Below are positions 18,956 to 30,470 of a stretch of DNA of 37,501 nucleotides, piece after piece (position 1 is the first letter of the stretch; each line of letters starts with the position of its first letter). Below the pieces are notes generated by a model that made no database searches, was not told the DNA's origin, and was given only the letters and a program-made list of their open reading frames with translations. The DNA is from Irineochytrium annulatum (taxonomy: Eukaryota > Chytridiomycota > Chytridiomycetes > Chytridiales > Chytridiaceae). The stretch covers positions 1-37,501 of the forward strand of contig JADGJL010000141.1 in the NCBI GenBank assembly GCA_027600665.1. The letters run 5' to 3'. The translations under genes and the position numbers were made by a program.

Positions 18956-19443
18956 GCTGATTCGGCCTCTGTAGCGGTGAGAGACGAAGAATGTGAGGTT
19001 GACTGCGGGTGGAACGAGATGAAATATGGACCTGGTGCCAAAGCAGTCCAAAGCTCATGATTTGGCTCTGCGAGTTGGCTGCAGCACGAAGTCGAAGACA
19101 AAGGCGTTGACTACGGCAGTCGCCAGGCTCCTGCATTGGCGTTGATCTCGGCTCGGAGGGAGAACCAACGGAGATAAGTTTTCGCACTCCGCCTGTTGTA
19201 GGGAGAGGAGGCGGTCTCATATGCTATCGCGTTGGTCAGAGAGAGAGCGGAAAGGATAGGCAAACACGAACGTCTGGGCAGACAATGTATTTGTCGGTAC
19301 AGTCCGCATCACAGAGTACAATCCGGTAACGGTTACTGGGCATAAAGATAAAACTCACGCGACACACAAGAAAAGCTATACAATAAGCGTGGAACAGAAG
19401 ATAGAACGAAGCCGGAGTCAACAAAAGGTTGAACACTCCGAAT
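18956..19443. other. spacer: Ro60 promoter and PB1-UBA gene 3' flank
   Basis: No gene seen. The region between two minus-strand genes should hold the Ro60 promoter. A GA-rich tract lies near 19231-19250. Confidence 0.45.
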
Positions 19444-21568
19444 CTAAACCTGAAGCTGCATCAACGCCTCCACAACCCTCTCAACCTCCCCGTTGTTCGC
19501 ATCCAACAAATCCCTATTCAGACTAGGATCCTTGAAACCCATGTCCGCCAGCTTCTTCATCTGCGTCGCATACCGCTGCGGATCCACCCCACCAGCCCCC
19601 CCGCCCGGCGCAGCCGTGGACCCCTTAGCAATAGGCGGCAACCCAATCCCATACCCCGCCTTCGCGGCCGCCGACGCGCTGGCCGCATATCTCGCCTGAT
19701 CCGCGCCGCTCGACCCCGGTCCCGGTTGCTGTCCGACACGAATATATGTCGTGACGCCGCCCGCACCGGCTAACTCCCCGCTCGTGCTTGTGGTGCTGTT
19801 CTGCCTCCTGGCCGACCTGAAGGCCTCACGGGCCCTCCGTGCGGCGATCTTAGCTTCCTCGTACGCCTGCCGCGAGGCGTCGTACCCGTCGATGCGCGCG
19901 CGGTAGGCGGCCTCGCGGGCAGCTTTAGACAGGCGCTGGGCTTCAGGGGAGTTCAGGTAGGAAGCGCCGGCGCGTTGAGCCTTCATGAGGGAGGTTTGAA
20001 TCATGGACATGGCGTACTCGAGGTTCGCGTGGACGTTCGATTTCAGTTGCTGTTAAAAAACAAATACACAAAAGGTGAGAACCTGGCAATATAGGAAGAA
20101 AAAGGGGAAGAGAATGGGCCTACCTGGTCGATGACAAGGTTCAACTGATTAACGGCCTCCGGGTAGTGCGCCACGATGGACCGGCACTGGTCGAGGAACT
20201 TTCCGACGTCGTCAGGGAGCCGCTTTGGCCCGCCTGCCGCCACAGCAGACGCCGTCGAAGGCGTCGTAGGCGCTGCTGGCGCACCGTCCGCCGGCACGGC
20301 CTTCTCGGCCGCCTTCTCACCACCCGCCGCGCTACTCCCAGCCGACGACCGCCTTTTCTCCTCGAGAATAACCTCGTTCTCCGCAATAAGCGCCAGAAGC
20401 TTGGCCTGGAGTTCCGACTGGCGCTTAATCTCGTCATCGGTCTGTGTGGGCGGGAAGAGAGGCGGGATGTTGCTTGCCTCGAAGGAGGCAAGGTCCGGGT
20501 AGCGGATGGCAGCAATGTCGGCGTCCGAGGGGCCGGCGGCGTCGCTGCGGCGGGAGGGGCTGTGGTCGTGGATGTTGAAGGGTTGGGAAGCGGGTCTCTG
20601 TTTTTAAAGAAAAAGAGTTAGAAAAAGGAAAGGGCTGGCCGGTAAAAATTATCAAAACTCACATCAGAATCATCGTTCAAATAAAATGACCTGTTGCTCG
20701 CGTACTGAGAAGCGAAGGAGGAGTGGGACGAATATGCAGCGGCCTGATCACGAGCGGAGGCGTGGGGGCCCACGTTCCCAATGTCCCTCTCTCCTCCATC
20801 ATACTGCACCTGCCATCCCTCCCGCTCAAAGGCGTGAGGGGAGGGCGGTGGGGGGATGATTGAGGAGAGGTTCTGTGATGCCTGGGTCCTGAAAGTCGCA
20901 TTAGAGGCGATGGAGCGGCGCTGCTCCTCGCGAGAGTCGGCCTATTCGAGCACGACGGGGGCGAGGGCGGCAAGGGAGGGCGAGAGAAAACGTAGTGGTG
21001 TTGCGGAATGTTCGGATGGAAGGAGAAGAGCGGCGTGGCGTGGCGAAGGGACTAAAAGGTTAGAGTTATGATTATTAATACATGGAGGGGAAGGTAAAAA
21101 CGGCGTAAGCCTGAAATACAGAACGTCGCAGCAACCCGCGCATGCAGGTTGATAAAATAGACGAAAAGAAAATGGACGCAGACGAGGACGGCAAATAAAT
21201 ACATACATTCGTCGAACCACTCGTGTTTGCGGCCACCTTCACCCTCGCGGTGAACTTGATGCTCGAGGCCCCGTTCCGCAGAGTAGTAGCAATCAAGTCT
21301 GCCAGCTCGGCGTCGCTGTCGATCGAGATCTCCTCGTTCTCCTCATCCAGGTAAATAACGTGGAGGGTCGAGGACGGGAGGACGCCGTGCAGCTGACGGA
21401 TCTAATGAGAGAGCGAGTTAGCCCATAATCCCAATCCATACAGCAAGGAGTCCGCCGCACCTGTCTGTCGATGTCGTGCCACGAGTGTTTCTCTTGCGGG
21501 TGGATGGTGAAGCGCCTGGTGTTTTCACCGAGGGTCACCTTGATGGCGAGCGTTGAAGGGGATGCCAT
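19444..21568 (-). CDS. PB1-UBA domain protein, autophagy-receptor-like architecture
   Basis: A 553-residue protein from five exons on the minus strand: 21568-21461, 21401-21207, 20941-20663, 20597-20124 and 20049-19444. The N-terminal PB1 domain (about 6-95) has a basic-cluster Lys in AIKVTLG, the helix SWHDIDRQIRQLHGVL and an acidic OPCA motif, VIYLDEENEEISIDSDAEL, so it could bind both ways in a PB1 chain. The middle is disordered, then helical and charged (about 235-265 and 320-440). The C-terminus is a UBA domain with MKKLADMGFKD and EVERVVEALMQLQV. PB1 plus UBA is the framework of p62/NBR1 cargo receptors, but no ZZ finger or NBR1 domain is seen. IRYPDLASFE offers a possible Atg8-interacting YPDL motif. 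Intron 2 is 265 nt, unusually long here and possibly holding an unseen exon. The gene is divergent from the disordered protein at 22 kb. Confidence 0.85.
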
Positions 21569-22055
21569 GATGGTTCCGGGTCGAAGTCGATGACGGGACG
21601 GGGACGGACGACGGGCCCTCCTCGGATGCAGTGGACGGGTGGGCTGTGATTGTTTCGTGCCAAACAGCGAACTTTGGTCCGTTTTCTTTCTTCTGCACCT
21701 GAAATCGTGGAGGGCAATCAATTTCACGGAGGCATAACCTTTCGCATGCAAACGAAATTGTGTCGTAAGCCAGCAATGAATCCGCGGCTGACGGCTGCTG
21801 AGCGGCCGGCTGCTATTTTCCATGCCAACGACGATGCCGATGCCGCCGGCGTCGTGGGGTTGCCGCCAATAACCCCGTCCTCTATTGAAGCGTACGTCGA
21901 CGCGACCAGCGGACTAAGAACCATCGCGACGGGCGATGGTCCCCGGCACCAGGCGGCGACCGACCAAAAGGCTCGTGGTGATCCCTTCTACGCAACAGAT
22001 CGACAGGGTCGGCCATTTTTCCGTTGTAGTCGAACCCACGTCCATCCCGGCCATC
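21569..22055. other. divergent promoter region, PB1-UBA gene and disordered protein
   Basis: About 490 nt between two divergent ATGs. The plus-strand frame stays open upstream of 22056, but the added residues look non-coding. No other feature is seen. Confidence 0.45.
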
Positions 22056-25000
22056 ATGACCGACGCCTTCGACGACGACACGATGGTCTTGCCCGAGATG
22101 GCCGCAGACGCGCCAACGCCGGAGCAGACCGCGGCCGAAGGCGTCGGGGTTGACCTTCAGGAAGGGGAGGCCGAACACGACGCGCTGGTGCTGGACGGCG
22201 TCGAGCGAGCAGCCAACGCGTCCGTGTCGCCGACCCCCAACCGCTCGAGCGATATGGACGCGTCTGACGCGCCGTCTCCTGGCGTGGACGAAGTCGGCGC
22301 GCCAGCCGTTAACGCGGACGAACGGGCGGCCGATGGGGACGGTGACCCTCCACAAGCGCCGCGGTTGGCGCTGGAAGGCCCTGAGGAACCTGCGCCGGAC
22401 GAGGGAGAGGCGCTGGAAGCCGACGGTGACGGCCAAGAAGAAGATGTGGCTGGACAAGATGTAGAACAAGAACAGGTTGCCGTGAGCGAGGCGGCGGAAG
22501 GAGAGGTTGGCGGAGCGACGGAGGAGGCTGACGAGGACGCGGACGGTGTGGAAGGCGAGGAGGAGGCCGAGCCGCGGAGAGTTACAGCTTGGTCGGAAGG
22601 CGAGGGGGGCGTGACGCCGGCAGAGGCAGCAAATGATGGTGCCAACATGGAACCTACTGCGCTTGTCGCGCCCGATACAGAGATGGAGGACGTGGACCCG
22701 TTCGCTGTTGCAGAAGGCGGCGAACCACCTCATGACTCTTTAGGACCAGAGGTTACTGGTGGCATTGAACCCGATGCCTTCGAGCACCCGGACTTGGGCG
22801 AGCACGCCGAGACAACGGACGCAGCCTCGACAATGGAGAACCCGCATTCGCTGGACGCCGACGCTCCTACAGCTGACCTGTTGTCAGAGCCACAGGAAAA
22901 ACACCCTCCCAATGTCCACAAGCGCCGCGGCACCCGCGTCCTCTCCCCCACCTCCAAACCGCGCTCCCGCCGCCCAACAAGCGCGGACAAGATTACATCC
23001 GTCGCGACAGCCCACTACTCTACCACCTTCGCGGCCCCACCGACCGCCGCGGCTGCCGTTGACCTCTTCCCATCCGAAATGCCCAATAACCTTATTCTAT
23101 CCGAGAAGCCCTCCGTTGCCAGCCCATACGTGAAACCGCCCATGACCAGGAACACGCTCATGGGGAAACGGATGTCGGTGTCCCTGGAGGCTACGGTACT
23201 AGCGAGCGCGACGAGCGCGACGGTCGCGCAGGCGGCCGCTGCATCGGCACCGAGCGGGACTTCGGGGACGTTCGTCGGACATTCGGCTTCGGACGGCGTG
23301 TCGGCGGATTTGGCGAGTGATATTGAGGAGCAGCGTGGTGGAGGGGGGAAGGGAGGAAAGAGTCTTGCGACGTTCGCGTTCAAGTACATAAGACAGATGA
23401 GAGCCGAGAAGGAGCAAGCAAGGCTGAGTATGATGAGGCAGGAGGGGGCGGCGAATGCGGACGGGCCGAGTGTCGGTGCGAGACGGGCGTCGGTGGCGCT
23501 GCAGGGGGGCATGGAGAATAGTGGGGTCACGATGCAGTCCGCCCCGGAGCCGGATCCGGCTCCCGTGGTCATCGCGGCGCCCGAGCCGCCGCCGCAGCTC
23601 AGCGTCCTCGCCAGGCGCGACCTGCCGCGTAGGAACCATCGACTTCTCCCCGGCGCGGCTTCGGGAGCCACTGGAGCCGGCGACGAGTCTTCGAGCATCC
23701 CCGTTCTATTTCTGCATCACCCTAGCCCGACCACCGAGTCCCGCTTCGAGGCATTCATTCACAATTCACCGACGCGTGATCGCGCCCCGAGTCGCCTGCA
23801 AGCAGACGCGGGATACGCGTACGGCAGCCCGGCCGAGGATGACGACGGGTGGGGGCTTGTGAGGAGTCTCCCTACCGGGTCAAAGGTGAAAGGATCCAGC
23901 ATGATCCCGGTATTTATGGCGCCCAAAAGAAGGGTGGAGATTGTGGACGTGTCGCTCGCCGCTGGTGGGGATGGTAACGCTGAGATGGAGGGGCTGGAGG
24001 AGGATGCGGACGTGGATTGTGTGGAGGTGGACGCGGAGGGGAGGAGAATTGGGAGGCGACGGCATACGGCGCCGGCGTATAAGCATTTCGATGGGCGGAA
24101 GCAGACCGTGATGACGAAGGCTGGGATGCGGTTTGAAAGTAAGTTGTTACGACTGTTCTGCCGTGCTGGTTCTTAGCGCTGATGGTATTTCCTTACTCAG
24201 TCAAAATCGGCGAACACCTCGACGCGCCTCAAGTCGACGAGCTCGTCGGCGTCCTCTCGACCCGCGCCAACCGCCTCGAGCTCCAAAGCGGCGCGTCCCG
24301 CCGCGCCATGCCTGGCCCCAACCTGCCCTCCCTCGAATCCCGCCCCTTCACCCAACACCTCAAAAAACACTTTCAATCGACCAACCCCACCTCATCTGAG
24401 GCACCCCGACGCGGGCCCGATGACTATTTCTCACAATACTCCCAACCATTGCCCATCACGCGGGACTCGAACCCGCCGCAAAAGCTCCCCACGCAGCGGC
24501 ATCTGTTCCTTCGCGAACTACGGTCCCGACGAGAGATGATGCTACAGGAGGCGTATTTGGGCCAAACGGGCGTGAACCCGCGGACCTTTTTGCGGTCCAT
24601 GGGACCGGCATTGGAACGGGCCGTCGGAGCGCTTGTGGGCGGGAAGGGCGCCCAGAACCTCGCGCCGACCTTCAGCGCAACGGTGCCGAGCCATGAGGTG
24701 TACGGAGAATTGGGACAAATTCACTGGCGGGAGCGCATCGCGAGCCGCGGAAGGACGGCACATCACAGCAGTGAACGGCACACGACGGCGGGGGATTACA
24801 GCATCCCCACGGTCGCGCCGACGGAGGTTGGAGAGGGACCGAGGGCGACCCCGGCGCCGACGAGGGTGGGCGATCACGAAGCCGCGCCGCTGCCGGAGTT
24901 CGTGGCGCCGCCGCAGAAGGTGAGGGAGAAGCTGCAGTATGCGCTGCCGGTGACGAGGACGAGGTTGAGGGCGAGGCTGGCAAGCGATAGGTCGACAAGC

Positions 25001-25102
25001 GCGCAGAGCAGGGCGTTCTCGGTTGGCGCCACGAATAGGTTTAGCCATCCGCCGTTGATGCTGGATCTGACGATGCAGAGCGCATGGGCGGAACCTAGTT
25101 AG
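22056..25102 (+). CDS. large acidic, mostly disordered protein of unknown function
   Basis: A 994-residue protein from exons 22056-24138 and 24201-25102. The 62-nt intron (GTAAGT to CTCAG) joins GMRFE to IKIGEHLDAPQVDELVGVL. Residues 1-300 are strongly acidic (Asp, Glu, Ala) and low complexity. The middle is Ser/Pro/Ala-rich with short basic islands, such as HKRRGTRVLSPTSKPRSRRP and a Lys/Arg helix, FKYIRQMRAEKEQARLSMMR. The part around the intron (about 670-850) looks most structured and most likely conserved: HFDGRKQTVMTKAGMRFE, then HLFLRELRSRREMMLQEAYL and FLRSMGPALERAVGALVGG. No signal peptide or membrane helix is present. I recognise no family. A cytoskeletal or nuclear scaffold is possible but unsupported. 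The start is the first ATG after the divergent promoter (MTDAFDDDTMVLPEM). Confidence 0.7.
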
Positions 25103-25429
25103 TTACGAGAGGGGTTCGCGGGAGAAGATACGGTGCTTGTTCATATCACTTTTCAACTTTGTCGTTGTTCATACTTGCTCCGCTCTTTATTTACAACGCA
25201 TTTTCCATCGTCATCCTTCAAATACATTGGCCACTGGCGCATATGCACGGACGCCGTTTTAAGGTTTTACAAGCCGGGATGGGCCGTCGAGCGTTCCGTT
25301 AAGACAGAATTTGCAATGGAAATCTAGTAATAGAAGTACTTGCTGTCCTTCATGCTTACGGTGACGGCGACAGCCAGAATAAGGATTCCATCCAGCGTCA
25401 AAGTTCGTCAATCATCATCGTCCAGCCTG
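25103..25429. other. spacer upstream of the TEN1-like gene
   Basis: AT-rich 3' flank followed by the TEN1-like promoter. An in-frame ATG at 25352 would add 26 residues to TEN1, but these are Ser/Arg-rich and look untranslated. Confidence 0.45.
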
Positions 25430-26052
25430 ATGTCCGAGTACGCCCGGAAGGCCGCCGGCGTCATCTACCTCATCCACGAGATTCAGGAAGCCTCAAACGG
25501 CAAGGCGAACGATACCGTTAGGGTAATGGGGCAGTTAAGTATTGAGACCCGCCTACCGCCTTACTTCCCGCTTATGCATGCAAGCAATCTTCACGCCCTC
25601 CCGTCATTTATTCTTTATTTGCCGCAGTTAACTGTCTCCATTTGGCAATGGTATTTATTTATTTAATCAACAGGCTTAACACATTCGACCCCAATACCGG
25701 GTTCGGCCTTTTGAGTTACAAGGGGTCCGACCTTTTAATCGACACGGCCCTGCTTGGCGTGATGGACAAGCACACGAACAAGTCGATGCTGCAGATGATT
25801 GGGGAGCTGGAGGCATGGCAGGTAAATAAAAATCCTCTCTACACTAATTTGGTGATTTTCAACTTTTGATTCATTTCACGCCTCCAGCCAACTCCTTTAC
25901 CTTTCGACGTTCCCAGGCATGCTGGTGGGGGATATGTCCTGCTAAGGCCACGGATAATGCGGAACGTGGATGGGATTGATGTGAAGATGTTCGAGCAGGC
26001 GTTAATGGCGCGGCGGGCGTTCGAGGAGGAGAGGATGGGCCTCTCGTTTTGA
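25430..26052 (+). CDS. TEN1: CST telomere-capping complex subunit TEN1-like OB-fold protein
   Basis: A 138-residue protein from exons 25430-25533, 25674-25821 and 25888-26052. TEN1 is the small OB-fold subunit of the CST complex, which binds STN1 and protects telomere ends. The pattern fits: VRVMGQLNTFDPNTGFGLLS (first strands, spanning intron 1), LLIDTALLGV, SMLQMIGELEAW, GYVLLRPRIMRNVDGIDV and the C-terminal helix FEQALMARRAFEEERMG. The last two segments resemble the V-x-G-x-(D/N)-x-x-x-(F/L)-E-Q-A-(L/I) ending of vertebrate TEN1. The length is close to the family's 120-150. The intron 1 donor is GTTAAG, and the intron is 140 nt. The start at 25430 (MSEYARKAAGVIYLIHEI) is preferred; 25352 is an alternative. 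TEN1 sequences diverge fast, so the call rests on pattern and needs a profile search. Confidence 0.72.
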
Positions 26053-26972
26053 TGGATGGACCTCTTTATTTGGTCATGTGCTTGTTATGCATCTCTCTCG
26101 TTGTATATTTTAATTGTTAATCTCACTTTCGGCAAGGAAGCAACCTTTGGTACGTTTCAATCCGTAGCAAGGAACATGGAGAAAATCTCGTTTGCCAAGG
26201 GCCACGGCAGCGGCGCTGAAAAGTACAAGCAGAAGGCCTTTCAGCCCCTGCATTTGTCACAGTTGACTGTTCGTCAGTTTGTACTTGGTGCAGCTCTAGT
26301 TTATGAAAATAGGGGTGGCTGTCACTTCTGCACTCACACGAATAAATGCTTGAGAGATTTAATCGCTGGTCCTGAAAAACTCAGCGAAGCGCTCAAGGCG
26401 AAGCCAAAAAACACATGAAAGCAAAACAAAGTCGGGCAAGATGTTGCACGGACTATTTGTTGTTTTTCTATGTAGTTTTTCTGCCCCCCAAACCTCCTCC
26501 TTTATATGACGTCTTGTCAATATCCTTTCTGCCAACCAGTGCTTTTTTAACTATAATTTTTCGTCTGCCTTAGTCTACCGCCGTATTTCCACGGCTCTGG
26601 CAAAAGTTTTTGTTAGATTTGTTTTGTTGCATTTTTGATCAGCTCGTTTACCGGCGCGTCCACAGCGTCCATCGCGGTCACGAGACTCGTGGGGTAGAGG
26701 TCTTCCGATGGCTGCGTCGACTTTGTGCATTTTTCATTAACATGGCACACCATCCACACGTTTGAATCGTTTGGAAGGCGTTTACGTTCATGAAGATTCA
26801 AACATTTTTTAATTCAGAAGAACGAGGGGAAATGCAAACTCCACAGGCATCGATGTCCACAACAACCGCAACGAAAGCACAGGAAGCAGAAGAGAAGAAA
26901 TAAGTATATGGAACGCAGTAACTTCAGCGAAACGTAAATGCCAGAAAGCGTGCGCTTAAGCTGGGCTCAAAT
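26053..26972. other. convergent 3' region, TEN1-like gene and UBA1
   Basis: About 920 nt of mostly AT-rich sequence with 3' flanks from both sides. It contains one possible small plus-strand frame (26176-26418), listed separately, and a 62-codon minus-strand frame at 26613-26801 that I reject. Confidence 0.45.
26176..26418 (+). CDS. possible small protein, 80 residues, doubtful
   Basis: An ATG-initiated frame encoding a Lys-rich start (MEKISFAKGHGSGAEKYKQK) and CHFCTHTNKCLRDL, which has a C-x2-C and a further Cys. No family is recognised. Third-position GC is lower than in neighbouring genes in the second half, and the frame could be chance within a 3' flank. Confidence 0.2.
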   Translation: MEKISFAKGHGSGAEKYKQKAFQPLHLSQLTVRQFVLGAALVYENRGGCHFCTHTNKCLRDLIAGPEKLSEALKAKPKNT

Positions 26973-29900
26973 TCAAAGTTTAAAGAAAATGTACGGGATA
27001 TCCATCTACACAGCCGAGTAAGTAAGTGTGGATATTAAACGCCGAAGTAACTTACGTCCTCTCCATCCTCATCATTTACGAGTGCCTCCAGCACAAGGGA
27101 GCGCACATGGGGCTCGATGGTCTTCGTCGACACTTTCTCATATAGTTCAGGAATTCTAAAGAGAGCGAGTTAGCGCGGCCGCCAATAATTCAGCAAAAGA
27201 AGAGAAGTATACTTCATCCCCATCCTCTCCTTCTTGCTAGCCGCCGACATGAAGAACGTGAACAGCGAGGTTGTCCCCGCCGACAGCATCGACACCTCCA
27301 TCCTATTCTTTTCCTTCATGTACGCAAGGAACCCCTCCAGCGTCATCCCATCCCCACCGTCGACCTCGATCCGGTCCCACAGCGTCCACTCGACGTCGTA
27401 ATACTTCTTCTTCGGGGCCGCGATAGGCTCCGAGAACCCGACGAACGGCAACGCGAGGTTGACGAATCCATTCTTAAAGCTGTCAATCGTGGTACGGCCG
27501 TCGAGGAGCTTAAAAAGCTCGAGGTTGACGAGGCCGGCCACGAGGGCCGTGGTCGTCGCGATGGCGGGTATGATCTTGCCGGCGACGAATTTCGTCTTAT
27601 GACGGTCTGTGGGAGTAATTTGATAGTTCAGCGCGCGGAGATTGGAGGCGGCGGTGATGAAGTCGATGTGGAAGTTGGTGTCGTCGTCCTTCTCGAACGA
27701 GGCGGGGCGCAGAGAAAGGTTAAGAAAGTCGGCACGGGGCGGGAGGACCTTCGCGAGCGTAGTAAGCTCGTCCTCGTCTGCAAGTAGAAATGAGCTAAGA
27801 CAGACCCGCGAAAGAAAATGTGTGCAGAACTTACCGACTGCCGCGAACTCCTTCTCGGTAACTTCCGCATCGGTCACCTCAATAGCGACCCCGGATTTTG
27901 GGGTGAAGGCCGGCGGTGTCACTTTCTCCACTGCGGCCTTGATGATCTCCCTTCGTAAAGCCGTCAGATTCAACTTGTTTAACTGTAACCAAACCTGTCT
28001 CGAGTTCCCTCAATCCCATAAACGTAAGCGTAAATGTTCGCGGCCGCGACGATAAAGTCCAGATGCGCCGGTTCCTCCGCATCAAACGCAATCACCCTCG
28101 GCGCTCTCTTGGGTCCGGACCAAAACGGCACGCCCTGCGAGTTGACGGCGTCCTCCGGGAAGTTGTACAGCATCTGCCGGATTGTGTTCACAAAGTACTT
28201 CTCGTAGCTGACGCGGGCCCAGGCAACACAGTCTTCAAACGACTTCGGCCGGTCCTCGGCCAAGCCAGCACGTATGCCCTCGAAGATCTCCTTCTGCTCG
28301 TTACTGTTCCCTTGCTTGAGCGTCTTCTCGACGTAGTCCGCCTGCGTGAGGTAGGCGTTGATGTTCTCGGCAGGGTTGTGGAAGAGGCCCTCGAAGAGGT
28401 CGCGGGCCCACTGAATCGTGTGTTCGATCTGATTTGGAAAGTTCTTGAGAGTGCAGACAGGGATCGATTTCTCGGGGGGGTCCGCCGATGACGAGTAGGT
28501 CTCCGTAAGAAACGGCAGAACGACCTATACACAACCCGTTTGACATGAGAAATAATTTACCACGCATCAACGAACCTGCGTATTGCCCTTCGTCCCCAGT
28601 GTCCCGGACTCCAATAAAGGCTTGCGGTAAAAAACGCACCGGGAGTCCACATACCGGCGAGCCTCGACATTGTCTAACGCGTTCGTAACCCCCGAAAGCT
28701 TGCTCCAAAATTCATCGTCGAAAACGCGCTCCGTATCACGTCCAACCCTCTCTGCATAAAACTTGACCTTCCCCTTTAAGTCCGGGTTCATCACCATGAC
28801 CGCCTTGACCGCACTCTCGCTCTTCAGGTTACCAATGTCCTTGGACCGGAACAGGAACTGCCTATTTAAATTGCTCCTCTCAATCGTGTCCATATCCGTG
28901 ACGAACAACTGACCCTCCTCCCCCGTACCCAAACCCATCAGCGCCCAGTTCTTCAACATCTCGCACCCGATCGCGCCCGCACCAACAAGGAACTGCCTCG
29001 CCGCGCGCACCTTCTCCTGGAACTCGCGCCCAAAGACCGCCACCTGCCCATCGTACCGATCACCCCGCGGCGCACACTGGTCCTCGGTGAGGGTCGTGCC
29101 CTGGGGAAGGGCTTCGAGGGCGTCGAAGTAGAAGTATTGGTCCAGGGGTGTGAACTTGCCGCTGCATGCCTTCAGGACCTCCTGCGCGACGAGGCCGCCG
29201 ATAACGGCGTTCATAGGCGCCGTGTCACCCGCGGCCTGGTATGACAGTTCACGGAGCACGTCCTCGTCGATAGTGTCGACCGGCTGCGGGGCAGACTTGT
29301 TCAGCTCGCGAGCGATTGCAGAAACCTCATCGGCGTCGGAGGCTGAGCGCGGTTTCGGGAGACGGCCGTGCTTACTGCGGAACTCGTCGAGGGCTTGGAA
29401 GCCCAGGTGAAGCTGGGCGGGCCGCTCGAATTTGGCGAAGTCGGATATGACGAACTTTGGGTTATTGATCGCTTCCTTGAGAGGCAACTGCCAAACGAAG
29501 ATGATCACTACACGGAATTTTCAAAAGCAACTGAAGTGCGCACCATCTTGATCGTCTTCCCTTGCTTCACCTGCGTGAAAATGCCGCCACCTTCGTAGTC
29601 TCCAAAGCTGGAGGTCTCATCAATTTTAAACGTATACGGTCCCGTTACCGCGACCTTCCACTGCTTATCCGTTCCATTCAACCCCTCCAATCCCCTGACC
29701 TCCGAAAACGTCACGTAGTCCCCATCGACAAGCCCGTGCCGCCTCTCATCAAGGCACGCGACGGTCCCATCCCTCTCGATCGCGGCCACAATGCCCGACA
29801 CAGGCTCCTCCCCATCCGCGTCATGCACGTGGAAGTCCTCCCCAAAATCGTTGAAGCACATGCCAAACAGGCCCCGCGTGTCCGCGGCCACGAAGCGGAT

Positions 29901-30470
29901 ACCTAGTGGGTGCGTGATGGCGTTCACAGCCAGCTGCACGCTCAGCGGCGCGTCCGTGAGCAGGACGACCTGGAAGCGCTTCAGCGTCGCCTCGGTCGCC
30001 AGCTCGCCGTCGAGAAGCGAGATGGGGACGTAATTGTTCAACTCGGCCAGGCGCGGGAGGCACGCGGCGGCCCGGGGTGTCCCGACGTTGTCCTCGTGGA
30101 GGAAGAACTGCGTCGACAGGTCGGCTATCTGGACGGGCTCGCGGTCGTGAAGGGTGACGGACTTGACGCCGGCCAGGATAAGGTTCTTCGCGATCTCACA
30201 TCCGAGGCCCTTGAGGCCGACAATGAGCACGTTGGACTGGGCCATGCCGGCCATGGCTCTCGCTCCGAGAACGTAGACCTGCCGGGAGTAGAGGTCGTAG
30301 TCGATGGTGTTGGTGGCGGGCTCTGATACCGTCGATGATGCTGGGCCCCCGGTCGCCGCTGGCTCGTTAGACAGGGAGGGCTCCGGTACGGCCGTATCTC
30401 GCGGCTGCGCGACGGCCTTTTCGTCGCCCTGCCCGCGATCCCGACTGGCCTTGGACTCGCTCTGGCCCAT
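26973..30470 (-). CDS. UBA1: ubiquitin-activating enzyme E1 (UBA1)
   Basis: A complete 1060-residue E1 that activates ubiquitin with ATP and passes it to E2 enzymes. Seven exons on the minus strand: 30470-29544, 29487-28576, 28524-27995, 27950-27835, 27777-27213, 27155-27056 and 27005-26973. The inactive adenylation half begins [13 protein letters not shown] (57-69) with [16 protein letters not shown]. The active half has the ATP-binding [20 protein letters not shown] (475-494). The catalytic Cys is about residue 637 in [12 protein letters not shown]. The second catalytic half and ubiquitin-fold end show [27 protein letters not shown] and [20 protein letters not shown]. Intron 3 is only 44 nt, with a GTTTGG donor and GAAG acceptor; it repairs an otherwise broken frame and leaves a family-like length. 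The last exon is 33 nt ([10 protein letters not shown]). The first 55 residues are a disordered Ser/Glu-rich extension. All motifs look intact. Confidence 0.97.

Noticed and set aside
21882..22733. 283-codon minus-strand frame opposite the acidic protein
   Set aside because: Arg/His-rich translation typical of the antisense of an acidic coding region.
26613..26801. 62-codon minus-strand frame downstream of UBA1
   Set aside because: No family match or splice partner, and it lies in the UBA1 3' flank. A real small gene is possible but unsupported.
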